This document shows, in pieces, positions 1 to 8,848 of a stretch of DNA of 56,502 nucleotides; position 1 is the first letter of the stretch; each line of letters opens with the position of its first letter. This stretch comes from an uncultured Oscillospiraceae bacterium (GTDB lineage Bacteria > Bacillota > Clostridia > Oscillospirales > Ruminococcaceae). A program made the translations under genes and the position numbers. The stretch spans positions 1 through 56,502 of the forward strand of contig CABUEI010000012.1 of the NCBI GenBank assembly GCA_902490585.1. Direction: 5' to 3'. Below the pieces are notes generated by a model. It was not told the origin of the DNA. It did not search any database and saw nothing but the letters and a program-made list of their open reading frames with translations.

Positions 1-1873
1 TGGTAAGCTGTACCCACTTTCCGCCTGTGTACTGCTCAAGTACATATCCTGTAGCACTTGAATTTCTGTTCCACTTTACAGTAAGATTTGATGCTGTTGA
101 CGACTGCTTTGCAAAGCCCGAAACATTGGCAAGTGCAGTTGAAGCGGATAATCTTGTATATTCGCCGTATGCAACTGTACCGTTGTTTGTATAAGCTCTT
201 ATGCGGAATGTATAAGTAGTGCCGTTTACAAGACCGCTTACATTATAGCTTGTTGTAGCAGTAGGGAGATTTGCGATTTCGGTCCACTGTCCGCCTTTAT
301 ACTGTTCAAGCGAATATCCCGATGCAGTATCGCATTTGTTCCACTGCAAAGCAAGTGATGATGTTGTGGCTGTGGCTGACTTGAATCCTGTTACGGCAGG
401 AACGGTCTGAGCTACGGTTTTAAGCGCAAGACGGGTATAGTCGCTGTATGCGCTGTAACCGCTTTCTGTCTTGCAGGCTTTAAGTCTGAATGTATATGTG
501 GTGGAAGATTTAAGGTCAACAATCTGATATGAAGTAGCGGTAGTATTTGCAATTTCAGTCCATTGACCGCCCTTATACTGCTCGATTATATAACTTGTCG
601 CACTGTCGTTTTTATCCCAGCCGATAACGGCAGATGTGCCTGTGATATTGTACGCACGGACATTTGTCATATTGTCGGGCTTCTCAACTACAACGGGTGC
701 TTCGCCTTTTTTGCCGTACTTGATTACAGCATCAACAAAATTTTCGTCGTACCAGCCGAGTGTTGAACGTTTGAGATGACCGTGACATTCACCCTTGTCA
801 CTGCCGTTGAATACGTTATTGTCCCACAGCATGCAGGGAACACCGTAATCGGCAGATTTGCCCATATAGTACTGTGCCCATTTAACACGCTCGGCGGAGT
901 TTCCGTCCTTGTTTGAAGCACTTGTTTCACCGATTATTACGGGAATACCTTTATCAAGGAAGTTTGACTTTATTGTGTTGTACAGATAATCCACGTCACT
1001 CTTGAGGTCGTCTGAGAAGGTAGATGTGCCGTAACCGTTCAGAGCAAAGTTATAAGGAGTGTATGCGTGTACCGATACTATAAGACAATCGGAAGCTGTG
1101 TCGGTAGGTAATTTGAAAGCAGGTGTTGTACAACCGTCTATTGAAGCACAATATCCGGGAACCATTATACATCTTTCTGCATTGTTACCACCTGCCGCAC
1201 GGATTGCGTCAACAGCAGTCTGATTTAGTGTATTGATCGTGTTTATCGAATCCAGAACTTCACTGCTGGGGTTGTTTACCGGAAACCACCATTCAGAGCC
1301 TGATCCGATTAGACGGGGTTCGTTGAGCGTTTCAAATATCAGTTTCTGGTCGTAGTCCTTGAAATAAGTCGCAACCTGTGACCAGATTGATTTTACAAAC
1401 TTCACCGACTGGGTTTTGTATGTAGATGAAGGGTAGTAGTACTGTGTGGAAGTGTCGTGGTGAATATTAAGGATAACGTACATATCGTTATCAATACAGT
1501 AGTTTACAACTTCTTTTACTCTTGCGAGCCATTCAGAGTCGATAGTGAAGTTATCGCCGCTTGTATGGTTTCCCCACGATACAGGTATTCTTACCGTGTT
1601 GAATCCCTGGGCTTTTACAGCGTCTATCATAGCCTTTGTGGTTGTTGGGTTGCCCCATGATGTTTCACTGTAAATGCTGTTTCCGTTGCCTGTAGCATCA
1701 AGTGTATTGCCGAGATTCCAGCCTGTGCCGATTTTATCCACGAGCTGAGTTGCTGTGTTTCCTTTGATTTCCGAAGCGGAAACAAAAGGTGTTACACAAA
1801 GCGTCATCACTGCCGTCACTATAAGGACTGCAATTGCGGTAAAGACTGAAAGGGTTTTCTTTACTGTTGACAT
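1..1873 (-). CDS. Secreted GH5 endoglucanase with C-terminal Fn3 repeats (partial, runs off left edge)
   Basis: I translated the minus strand from the ATG at 1873, which has an AGGAG ribosome site 6-7 nt upstream; the frame is open to base 1. Residues 1-34 form a signal peptide. The catalytic domain (about 38-390) has GWNLGNTLD, the acid/base Glu185 in LNEPR and the nucleophile Glu316 in IIGETSAS, all typical of GH5 (cellulase or related beta-glucanase). From about residue 400 come Fn3 domains (two complete, a third cut by the window) with the signature EQYKGGQW. The start lies 21 nt after the cheB stop with no terminator or clear promoter between, so co-transcription with the chemotaxis operon is likely. 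The Fn3 units resemble those of the secreted proteins at the right end of the window. Substrate specificity within GH5 is inferred only. Confidence 0.93.
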   Translation of the reverse strand, partial: MSTVKKTLSVFTAIAVLIVTAVMTLCVTPFVSASEIKGNTATQLVDKIGTGWNLGNTLDATGNGNSIYSETSWGNPTTTKAMIDAVKAQGFNTVRIPVSWGNHTSGDNFTIDSEWLARVKEVVNYCIDNDMYVILNIHHDTSTQYYYPSSTYKTQSVKFVKSIWSQVATYFKDYDQKLIFETLNEPRLIGSGSEWWFPVNNPSSEVLDSINTINTLNQTAVDAIRAAGGNNAERCIMVPGYCASIDGCTTPAFKLPTDTASDCLIVSVHAYTPYNFALNGYGTSTFSDDLKSDVDYLYNTIKSNFLDKGIPVIIGETSASNKDGNSAERVKWAQYYMGKSADYGVPCMLWDNNVFNGSDKGECHGHLKRSTLGWYDENFVDAVIKYGKKGEAPVVVEKPDNMTNVRAYNITGTSAVIGWDKNDSATSYIIEQYKGGQWTEIANTTATSYQIVDLKSSTTYTFRLKACKTESGYSAYSDYTRLALKTVAQTVPAVTGFKSATATTSSLALQWNKCDTASGYSLEQYKGGQWTEIANLPTATTSYNVSGLVNGTTYTFRIRAYTNNGTVAYGEYTRLSASTALANVSGFAKQSSTASNLTVKWNRNSSATGYVLEQYTGGKWVQLT

Positions 1874-1894
1874 TTTTTCTCCTCGTTTTCGGGA

Positions 1895-2974
1895 TTATAA
1901 CATTCCTATAATAATATTCTTTATTTCAGAAAGCGGAGCCTGTTTTATGACTGCACCTTCTTCAAAAGCAACACACGGCATACCGTATACAACGCAGGAT
2001 TCTTTGTCCTGACCTATAGTGTATGCACCTGATTTTCTCATCTCACCGAGACCTGTTGCACCGTCACGCCCCATTCCAGTGAGAATAACACCGATTGTTC
2101 CTTTGCCTGTGACTTTTGCCACAGAGCTGAACAATACATCGACGGAAGGGCAGTGCCCCGATACTTTTTCGCCCGGCTTTGATGTGACGTATAAACCGTT
2201 CATGTCACGGTGCACCTCAAGTTGTTCTGAGCCGTGACCGAGTATGATAAGTCCTTGTTTCAGCCTGTCGCCGTTTTCGGCTTCTTTTGCGTTCATCTTG
2301 CAGATACGGTCAAGTCTGTCGGCATACATCTTTGTAAATCCTACAGGCATGTGCTGTACTATTACAACGGGAGGTGTATCGGCAGGCAGATCCTGAACTA
2401 CTTCTATTATTGCATCTGTACCGCCTGTACTTGCGCCGATTGCGATAAGCTCAATCTTGTTATTGGTGTGATATGTTCTGACAAAATTGCTTTGCTCCCT
2501 GACCTGCGGTGCTGTCGTCTTGTGGAAAAGTACGGCAGGGTCGCTTCCGTCGGGCGAACGCATAATCTTGTCATAATGAGACATATCGGCAGATGATGAT
2601 TTCGGCGTATGTGATGTTGCACTGCCGATTATCGTGTCGAGTTCCTTTTCAAAGGCGGCAAGCCCCATGGCACCGCCGCTGGCGTTTTTGAGTGCGCCAA
2701 AAAGCCCGAATCTCTTCGGGTTTTGCAATATTCTTTCGTTATTAGTTATCAGCACAGCAGGAATATCGTTGAGCGACGACGGCAGGCGGAAATATACATC
2801 TGCCATAAGGTCATTGATAATTGCAAAGTCGCAATCTGCTTTCTCTGCTGAGAGCGAAAGCTGTTTATAATCGGTAATTTCAGTGGTACAGTCATGAACA
2901 CTGCGGTCAACCACTGTTTTTGTTACCTGACTTATTGCTGTGCTTGTTCCTGTTATAAGTATGTGGAGAGGCAA
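1895..2974 (-). CDS. cheB: CheB-type protein-glutamate methylesterase with a degenerate receiver domain
   Basis: The C-terminal half is a clear CheB methylesterase that removes methyl groups from (or deamidates) chemoreceptor glutamates: Ser182 in GASTGG, His208 in QHMP and Asp304 in GMGRDGATG form the catalytic triad. The N-terminal 115 residues have the place of a response-regulator receiver, but the acidic pair near residues 8-10 is missing (ILITGTS) and the aligned phospho-acceptor is Asn54 (AIIND), so CheA-dependent phosphorylation is doubtful; Asp55 is next to it and could be mis-aligned. The start is a TTG at 2974 preceded by GGAGG at good spacing; no in-frame ATG fits. It is fourth in cheA-cheW-cheR-cheB. 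Confidence 0.93.
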   Translation of the reverse strand: MPLHILITGTSTAISQVTKTVVDRSVHDCTTEITDYKQLSLSAEKADCDFAIINDLMADVYFRLPSSLNDIPAVLITNNERILQNPKRFGLFGALKNASGGAMGLAAFEKELDTIIGSATSHTPKSSSADMSHYDKIMRSPDGSDPAVLFHKTTAPQVREQSNFVRTYHTNNKIELIAIGASTGGTDAIIEVVQDLPADTPPVVIVQHMPVGFTKMYADRLDRICKMNAKEAENGDRLKQGLIILGHGSEQLEVHRDMNGLYVTSKPGEKVSGHCPSVDVLFSSVAKVTGKGTIGVILTGMGRDGATGLGEMRKSGAYTIGQDKESCVVYGMPCVAFEEGAVIKQAPLSEIKNIIIGML

Positions 2975-3022
2975 AACCTCACCTCCGTTTGCGGTATAAT
3001 ACCGCCGTTATGCGCATAGCCG

Positions 3023-3844
3023 TCATTTCAGCGGCTTGCGGTAAATAGCAGGTTTTATATATTCGTAATTTGTCGAATCTCTCGGTATGCTTTCGGCATG
3101 ACCGATGAATAAATATCCGCCGGGTCTTAATACATCGTAGAACCGTTTTACTAAAGCGAGTTTTGTTTCCATTTCAAAATATATCATTACATTACGGCAG
3201 AAAATCAAATCAAACGGAGCTTTTTTAAAAGGAATCGGCTCCATAAGATTGAAAGTGCGGAAAATAACTTCACGGCGAAGTTCGGGCTTTACCTTGCATT
3301 TCTCGCTGTCTATCCTGTCAAAGTATTTATCAAGCCAGCCCTGCGGTAAATCCGTAAGTCCGCTTGCAAGATAAACGCCGTTCTGAGCACCTGCAAGCGT
3401 TTTCAGCGAAATATCGGTAGCAAGTATTCTTGTATCCCATGAGGTTTTTTCCTTGCCGAGAAATTCGCTTATGTGCATGGCTGTGGTGTATGCTTCTTCA
3501 CCGCTTGAACAACCTGCGCTCCATATACGCATTGTTTTGCTTTTTGCTTTTTCCTGCTTTATGAAAGGCAGAACAGTGTCTGTGAGATATGTAAAGTGCT
3601 CCGGCTCACGCATGAAATAAGTATGGTTTGTAGTCAGCTTTATAAGCAGTCCGTCAAGCTCTTTACCGCTATTGTCGTTTATACAACAGTCAAGATACTC
3701 ATCGTAGCTTTTAAAACCACGCTCATACAGCATATTGCTGAGCCTGCCCTCAATAAGAGTGCGTTTGTGAGAAAGGTTAATGCCGTAGCACTCTCTCATG
3801 AATGATACCAGACGGTTAAATTCATTGTCGGTTATTTTAAGCAT
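3023..3844 (-). CDS. cheR: CheR chemotaxis protein methyltransferase
   Basis: This 273-residue protein has normal CheR length. It transfers methyl groups from S-adenosylmethionine to receptor glutamates, opposing CheB. An N-terminal helical domain (about 1-75, ending in a KRTLIEGRL region) is followed by the SAM-binding fold with WSAGCSSGEEAY (about residues 108-119) and the typical C-terminal motif FCRNVMIYF. It lies between cheW and cheB in the same direction, with gaps of 18 and 48 nt, so it belongs to the chemotaxis operon. No oddities seen. Confidence 0.96.
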   Translation of the reverse strand: MLKITDNEFNRLVSFMRECYGINLSHKRTLIEGRLSNMLYERGFKSYDEYLDCCINDNSGKELDGLLIKLTTNHTYFMREPEHFTYLTDTVLPFIKQEKAKSKTMRIWSAGCSSGEEAYTTAMHISEFLGKEKTSWDTRILATDISLKTLAGAQNGVYLASGLTDLPQGWLDKYFDRIDSEKCKVKPELRREVIFRTFNLMEPIPFKKAPFDLIFCRNVMIYFEMETKLALVKRFYDVLRPGGYLFIGHAESIPRDSTNYEYIKPAIYRKPLK

Positions 3845-3862
3845 TACGGCTCACCTGCCTTT

Positions 3863-4390
3863 TTATTTGTTTTCTTCGCTTGCATGTTCGTCAATAAGCT
3901 TTGAAACGTCAAGAACGAGCTTTATTCCGTCGTTCATTTCAAGTATCGACTTTATAAATTTATTTGAGTTTACACCCGTAAGTTCGGGAGTCTTGGATAT
4001 ATTCTGTTCCGTTACCGGAATAACGTCTGCAACGCTGTCAACTATAAGTCCGACAGAAACATCGCCTGTTGAAACGATTATTATGCAGGTACGGTCGTTG
4101 AAAGGGATTGCTTCCTTGCCGAATCTGCTTCTTATGTTGACAACAGGGACTATCTTACTGCGGACGTTGATAATGCCATTGATATAAGACGGTACACCCG
4201 GTACTGCGGTTATCGGCGGCACTTCGATGATTTCTATTACATCGGGTATCTCGATGCCATATACCTGCTCGCCTATATAGAAAGTGAGTACTTTTGTTAT
4301 TACCGTATTCTGAGGATCTTTCTTTGCGTCCTCCATAGCCTTCTGGGTGTTCAGAAGTTCCTGTAATTTATCGTTATAATTCTCTGACAA
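3863..4390 (-). CDS. cheW: CheW chemotaxis coupling protein
   Basis: The 175-residue protein is a single CheW SH3-like domain (about residues 28-165) with the family landmarks VLTFYIGEQVYGIEI, VPGVPSYINGIINVR and VGLIVDSVADV. It tethers CheA to chemoreceptors at the inner face of the membrane. A short charged N-terminal extension (about 27 residues) precedes the domain. It is 18 nt from cheA and 18 nt from cheR, so transcription with both is expected. Confidence 0.95.
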   Translation of the reverse strand: MSENYNDKLQELLNTQKAMEDAKKDPQNTVITKVLTFYIGEQVYGIEIPDVIEIIEVPPITAVPGVPSYINGIINVRSKIVPVVNIRSRFGKEAIPFNDRTCIIIVSTGDVSVGLIVDSVADVIPVTEQNISKTPELTGVNSNKFIKSILEMNDGIKLVLDVSKLIDEHASEENK

Positions 4391-4408
4391 AGTAAAGCCT
4401 CCGTTTCC

Positions 4409-6544
4409 TTAGCCGATAAGATTATTTACGTCTATTATGAGTGAAATCGTACCGTCACCCATTACCGTACAGCCTGACAGACCCTCTGCCTTGATATTGT
4501 ACTGGCTGAGATACTTCGGGAACGGCTTTACTACTACAGGCTGTTCGCCAATCAGCTTATCTGCAAACAGGCAGACATTCTTTCCGCCGACATCAACAAG
4601 CAGAAGAATACCGTCTTCAAGATTTGTGACTTCTGTCGGCATATTGAACTTCTCGTGCAGACGGAGGATAGGATAGCATACGCCTCTTATCATAATCATT
4701 TCGCCCTGTTTTGTATCGTTGAGAAGCTGGTTGTTTGCAACCATAAGGCTTTCCTTGATAGATGAGATCGGCACTGTGAATATTGTAGAGCCGACTTTGA
4801 GCTTCATACCCTCAACTATAGCAAGTGTAAGCGGTATTCTTATAATGAAGCTTGAACCCTTGCCCTCTTCGCTTTCAACGGTGAGTGTACCGCCGCACTG
4901 TTCAATATTACTGCGTACAACGTCCATACCGACGCCTCTGCCGCTGTATTCCGTTACAGTATCGTTTGTAGAGAAACCGGGCAGAAGAATCATATTCTGG
5001 ATTTCCTTGGTTGTATATTCGCTTTCGGGCTTTGTGAGAAGACCGTTCTTTCTTGCTTTTTCCATTACCTTTTCGCAGTTGATACCTGCACCGTCATCTG
5101 AAACGGTGATGATAACTTCACCTGCGGAGTGCTTTGCAGACAGCTTAACGGTACCCTTTTCGGGTTTACCCTCAGCGATACGGACATTTACATCGTCCTC
5201 AATACCGTGGTCCATGCAGTTTCTTACAAGGTGCATGAGAGGATCATTCAGGTTATCTACTATGCTCTTGTCAACCTCGGTCGTTTCGCCCTCGAGGACG
5301 AGTTCAGCCTCTTTGTTGAGCTTTATCTTCATGTCACGGACAATTCTGCCCATTTTCTGAAATACGCCTGCAAGCGGTACCATTCTGATTGACATAACGG
5401 TATCCTGGAGTTCGTCTGTCAGCTTTCTGAGCTGTCTTGCCGCCTTTGAGAAACTTTCGAGTTCAAGACCCTCAAGGTCGGGGTTTGCGATTACCATTGA
5501 TTCGGTGGTGATAATTTCACCGACAATATCATGAAGTGTATCAAGTTTTGAAAGATTAACACTGATAAGGCTCTGCTTCTGTCCGCCGCTTGCTTTTTTG
5601 ATATCTTCCTGCGCCTTTGTAACCGCACTCTTTGCGGCAGGCTTTGCAGGAGCCGGTGCAGAAGGAGCGGCAGGTGCCTTTTCCTCAGCCTTTACGGGAG
5701 CTGTCGCCTGAGCGGCAGGTGCAGGCTGTGCAGGTGCCGGAGCAGGCACAGGCTTTTCTTCGGCAGGAGCCGCAGACGGTGTATCTATTACCTCGTAGGA
5801 TTCAACATTTACTGCGCCCTCGATAGTTTTAAGAACTGCATCGTTGTTTCCGTCAAAACCTTTGAATGTTACAAGGAAACCGTTCTCAACGATATCCTTT
5901 GCCGTGTCTGCATTTGACTCTACATCGGGAGGAGTACAGCTTATTACTTCAGCCTCGTCCTTTATCTTTGTGAGTAGCAGGAAAGCACGGAGATTTTCCA
6001 TTTTACATCCGTCCTCAAAGAATACACGGACTGTCATACTGCCCTCAACGTTACTTCCTGTGGGGGCAGGTGCCGATGCTGTTGCCGCAGGTGCGTCAGC
6101 GGCAGGCGCTATGCCGTTTTCCATTGCTTTGAGCTTTTCGGTTGCGTCTTCAAGCTTTTTGAATGTTTCGGAGAAGTCGGTAGGTGTATAGTCGTCATCG
6201 CCCGAATTCTGTATATACTCGATTTCTGCCTTGTATAAGTCGGAAACCTCAAATATAAGTTCATATACAAAATGTGCGTCCTTTGCAATTTCGGGTTTTT
6301 CTCTTATTACAAAGAACATATCTTCGCCCTTGTGTGCGAGGTGCTGAAGATTTTCAAATCCCATCATTGCAGACGAGCCTTTGATCGTGTGCATTATTCT
6401 GAATATCTCGTTTATGTCTTCCTGTGAGAATACGTTCGCATCCTCAGTTCTGAGAAGAATTTCATCGAGCTGTTCAAGCAATGTATTGGTTTCAAATATG
6501 TACATTTCAAGCATGGATTCCATGCCGGGTTCAACCTTTGCCAT
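4409..6544 (-). CDS. cheA: CheA chemotaxis histidine kinase
   Basis: Domains in order: an HPt domain (about 1-110) with the phospho-acceptor His52 in IMHTIKGSS; a P2-like domain (about 170-255, starting MTVRVFFEDGC) that probably binds the response regulator; an Ala/Pro-rich linker (about 260-320); a dimerisation helix pair with SIRMVPL; the ATPase domain with HLVRNCMDHGIE (N box), DDGAGIN and GRGVGMDVV (G boxes); and a C-terminal CheW-like regulatory domain. I chose the ATG at 6544, which has GGCGG 8 nt upstream, over a TTG two codons earlier that lies too close to that site. First gene of the chemotaxis operon; no cheY is visible in the cluster. Confidence 0.95.
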   Translation of the reverse strand: MAKVEPGMESMLEMYIFETNTLLEQLDEILLRTEDANVFSQEDINEIFRIMHTIKGSSAMMGFENLQHLAHKGEDMFFVIREKPEIAKDAHFVYELIFEVSDLYKAEIEYIQNSGDDDYTPTDFSETFKKLEDATEKLKAMENGIAPAADAPAATASAPAPTGSNVEGSMTVRVFFEDGCKMENLRAFLLLTKIKDEAEVISCTPPDVESNADTAKDIVENGFLVTFKGFDGNNDAVLKTIEGAVNVESYEVIDTPSAAPAEEKPVPAPAPAQPAPAAQATAPVKAEEKAPAAPSAPAPAKPAAKSAVTKAQEDIKKASGGQKQSLISVNLSKLDTLHDIVGEIITTESMVIANPDLEGLELESFSKAARQLRKLTDELQDTVMSIRMVPLAGVFQKMGRIVRDMKIKLNKEAELVLEGETTEVDKSIVDNLNDPLMHLVRNCMDHGIEDDVNVRIAEGKPEKGTVKLSAKHSAGEVIITVSDDGAGINCEKVMEKARKNGLLTKPESEYTTKEIQNMILLPGFSTNDTVTEYSGRGVGMDVVRSNIEQCGGTLTVESEEGKGSSFIIRIPLTLAIVEGMKLKVGSTIFTVPISSIKESLMVANNQLLNDTKQGEMIMIRGVCYPILRLHEKFNMPTEVTNLEDGILLLVDVGGKNVCLFADKLIGEQPVVVKPFPKYLSQYNIKAEGLSGCTVMGDGTISLIIDVNNLIG

Positions 6545-6596
6545 ATACAAAACCGCCTTTCCCTGATTTTTTTATTTTACAATCGTAAGATTGATA

Positions 6597-6625
6597 TTGA
6601 TAAATCCCTGAAAATGTGCTAAACT
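6597..6625 (+). promoter_or_regulatory. Promoter for the FliK-like gene
   Basis: TTGATA at 6597-6602, a 17-nt spacer, and TAAACT at 6620-6625, about 57 nt before the ATG at 6682. It lies in the short divergent region with cheA. A weaker sigma-D-like reading (TAAA-N15-TGCGATGC at about 6620-6646) overlaps it, which would suit a motility gene but is only a partial match. Confidence 0.5.
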
Positions 6626-6681
6626 TAAAGTCAAGCAATGCGATGCACGGTTTATAGATGTGCATCTGAAAGGAAATATAT

Positions 6682-8547
6682 ATGCCCAACATTCCACAGA
6701 TAACGACTCCCGTTTCAAATAACAAGAGCTATTCGTTCACAAACCGGCAGTACGACGGTAACATAGAACCATTTGATATGGTTGAGCTGGCTCAGCCTAT
6801 CAGGACATCTACGGCACAGGATAACGATTCTGCCGCCGCAATGATGATGGGCAGAAAGAATCTTGCTCCGCTGACCGTTCAGATAAAAGATCCCACGATG
6901 GCGGTCGAAACGCTCAAGAACCTGTTAAGCTCCGATCTGCTCGAGCAGACGATGATCAACGGTTATACAGAGCTTTACGATGATATGAACGAGCTTATCA
7001 AGAGCTTTTATCTTGCTCCCGAAAAGCTGGTCCGTGAGATTCAGAACCAGGAAAAGCAGAACACAATGTTCAGCGGCGATGAGTTCTATAAACTGCTTCA
7101 CGGTATCTTAAAGACTACCACAAGCCCTGATATAAAAGAAGGTATCGGTCAGCTTCTTAAAGCACTCAACTATTCATCAAACAAGCAGGAGATACTGAAT
7201 GCTCTCGGTGCCAATCTGAAGTTCCTGTCCGAATATTTTTCTCCCAACGAGTCGCTTTCCCGTAAGCTCGCCGACCTGTCTTCGCAATGGAAGAGCAGTA
7301 GTGCGGCTGATATGTTTGAGCCGCTCAAGAGCGAAACGCTGGCACTTCTGAAAGACGTTTCGGCAAGTCTTTTAAACGATGAAAGAACGCAGACGTTCAT
7401 TCCGCTTATCGTACATAACCTTTCCCGTTACAATACCAACAACGGTATGCTCAAGGAAAGTTTTGCAAATCTTCTGGCTTATATTCCGTCAGATGATATG
7501 CGCCGTGAGCTGTCGGTTGCATTTGGAAATCTTCTTAAAAAGATGTTCAGCAAGAAACAGCTCAGTGAGATGTCGGACACCTCTGATAACTATAATAATA
7601 CACTAAATCAGTCCGAAAATCAAGACTATTTAAGCATTTTTGACAATAAAGATGAAAAATTATCGTTGTCTTTGTTCATAAAGTCACATTTATCCGATGA
7701 AAATTATCTTTCTGAGCTTGATTTATCCAGGGATAAACTGGAATTTCTTACATCTCCGTTTAACGACGGCAAACAGTCGGGAATTCAGACACTTAAAAAT
7801 ATAGTAATGGCAATGCTTACCGGTACGGACAGCAGACAGGTTATTCCGACTGTCCACCGTGATTTCCAGGGTCTTAAAGATATGACGACGCTTGTCGATT
7901 ATCTTAATGATATTCTGCGTGAAATGCCTGATATCCCTCAGCGTGATACGGTGTTTGAGTTCTTTACGAATATAGTAAATGAAATGGCACAGCGAAAGGA
8001 ACTCCCTGCCGCAAGCAATATTCCGTCTGCCCCGTCAACGCTTGACAAGCTGACAGAATTTATCGGAAAGAATATCAATCACGAGGCTATACAGTCGCTT
8101 GACGATTTCAATGCTTCAAATCTGCTTCAGAGTCTGCTGAACGCTCCGGGTGTATTCACACCGCTGGCACACTATATTCTGCCGTTGCAGATTGAAGATA
8201 CGAAGGCGTTCGGTGAGCTGTGGGTCGATAACGATGAAAATAACCCCAATAATACGCCCGTCGGTCAGAAGAACTATCATCTGTTCCTGACTTTTGACGT
8301 TGAGTCAATCGGACGTTTTGAGGTGGATATGTACGCACTCGGCGAAAACATCAATCTGTCGCTTTTGTATCCCGAAAAATTCGGTTTCAAGATAAAAAAA
8401 CTTACAGATAAGATTGATATTATAATAAGAAATATCGGCTATAAACCGGTTAAGTTTGAAACGGCGGTACTCAGAAAACCTCATGTTCTTACAGAGGTTT
8501 TCCCGAAAATAATTGACAGGAGGAAAGGTCTTAATGTCCAAGCGTAA
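6682..8547 (+). CDS. FliK-like protein (flagellar hook-length control family, tentative)
   Basis: The 621-residue protein has no signal peptide or membrane segment. Most of it is a helical, poorly conserved region. The C-terminal third (about 490-600, starting near YILPLQIEDTKAFGELWV) is a beta-rich stretch resembling the C-terminal domain of FliK-like proteins found upstream of standalone FlhB-like genes in Firmicutes. The context supports this: the next gene, overlapping by 14 nt, is a FlhB C-terminal-like protein, and the chemotaxis operon diverges from it. GAAAGGA precedes the ATG at 6682. A hook-length role is inferred from context and weak similarity. Confidence 0.7.
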   Translation: MPNIPQITTPVSNNKSYSFTNRQYDGNIEPFDMVELAQPIRTSTAQDNDSAAAMMMGRKNLAPLTVQIKDPTMAVETLKNLLSSDLLEQTMINGYTELYDDMNELIKSFYLAPEKLVREIQNQEKQNTMFSGDEFYKLLHGILKTTTSPDIKEGIGQLLKALNYSSNKQEILNALGANLKFLSEYFSPNESLSRKLADLSSQWKSSSAADMFEPLKSETLALLKDVSASLLNDERTQTFIPLIVHNLSRYNTNNGMLKESFANLLAYIPSDDMRRELSVAFGNLLKKMFSKKQLSEMSDTSDNYNNTLNQSENQDYLSIFDNKDEKLSLSLFIKSHLSDENYLSELDLSRDKLEFLTSPFNDGKQSGIQTLKNIVMAMLTGTDSRQVIPTVHRDFQGLKDMTTLVDYLNDILREMPDIPQRDTVFEFFTNIVNEMAQRKELPAASNIPSAPSTLDKLTEFIGKNINHEAIQSLDDFNASNLLQSLLNAPGVFTPLAHYILPLQIEDTKAFGELWVDNDENNPNNTPVGQKNYHLFLTFDVESIGRFEVDMYALGENINLSLLYPEKFGFKIKKLTDKIDIIIRNIGYKPVKFETAVLRKPHVLTEVFPKIIDRRKGLNVQA

Positions 8548-8818
8548 TTTAGGAAAGCAGGCTGCGGCGGCTCTTAAATACAATCCCGATCTCAATTATG
8601 CTCCCGTTGTGGTAGCGTCGGGACTTGGCGAGCTTGCAAAGAAGATTATAAATATCGCCGATGAGAACGGCGTACCCGTTTACCGTGACGACAGCACTGC
8701 GGCGCTCCTTGTAATGCTCAACAGCGGCGAGGCGATCCCTGTCGAGCTGTACAGAATAATTGCGGCTATCTATGCGGAGGTAGTTTACTCCGCTAATGAT
8801 ATGAAAAAAGGCAAATAA
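8534..8818 (+). CDS. Standalone FlhB C-terminal-domain-like protein (YlqH type)
   Basis: A 94-residue protein resembling the cytoplasmic C-terminal domain of FlhB/YscU export-switch proteins: ALKYNPDLNYAPVVVASG, then an alpha/beta region ending in IPVELYRIIAAIYAEVVY. The membrane domain of real FlhB is absent, and so is the NPTH autocleavage motif that should sit just before the conserved LKY segment. The ATG at 8534 has AGGAGGAAAGG upstream and overlaps the preceding gene by 14 nt, so the two are probably translationally coupled. Such small FlhB-like proteins are known in Firmicutes (B. subtilis YlqH); their role is unclear. Confidence 0.85.
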   Translation: MSKRNLGKQAAAALKYNPDLNYAPVVVASGLGELAKKIINIADENGVPVYRDDSTAALLVMLNSGEAIPVELYRIIAAIYAEVVYSANDMKKGK

Positions 8819-8848
8819 GCCTAAAACAAAAGAAAGGAGACGAAGAAA

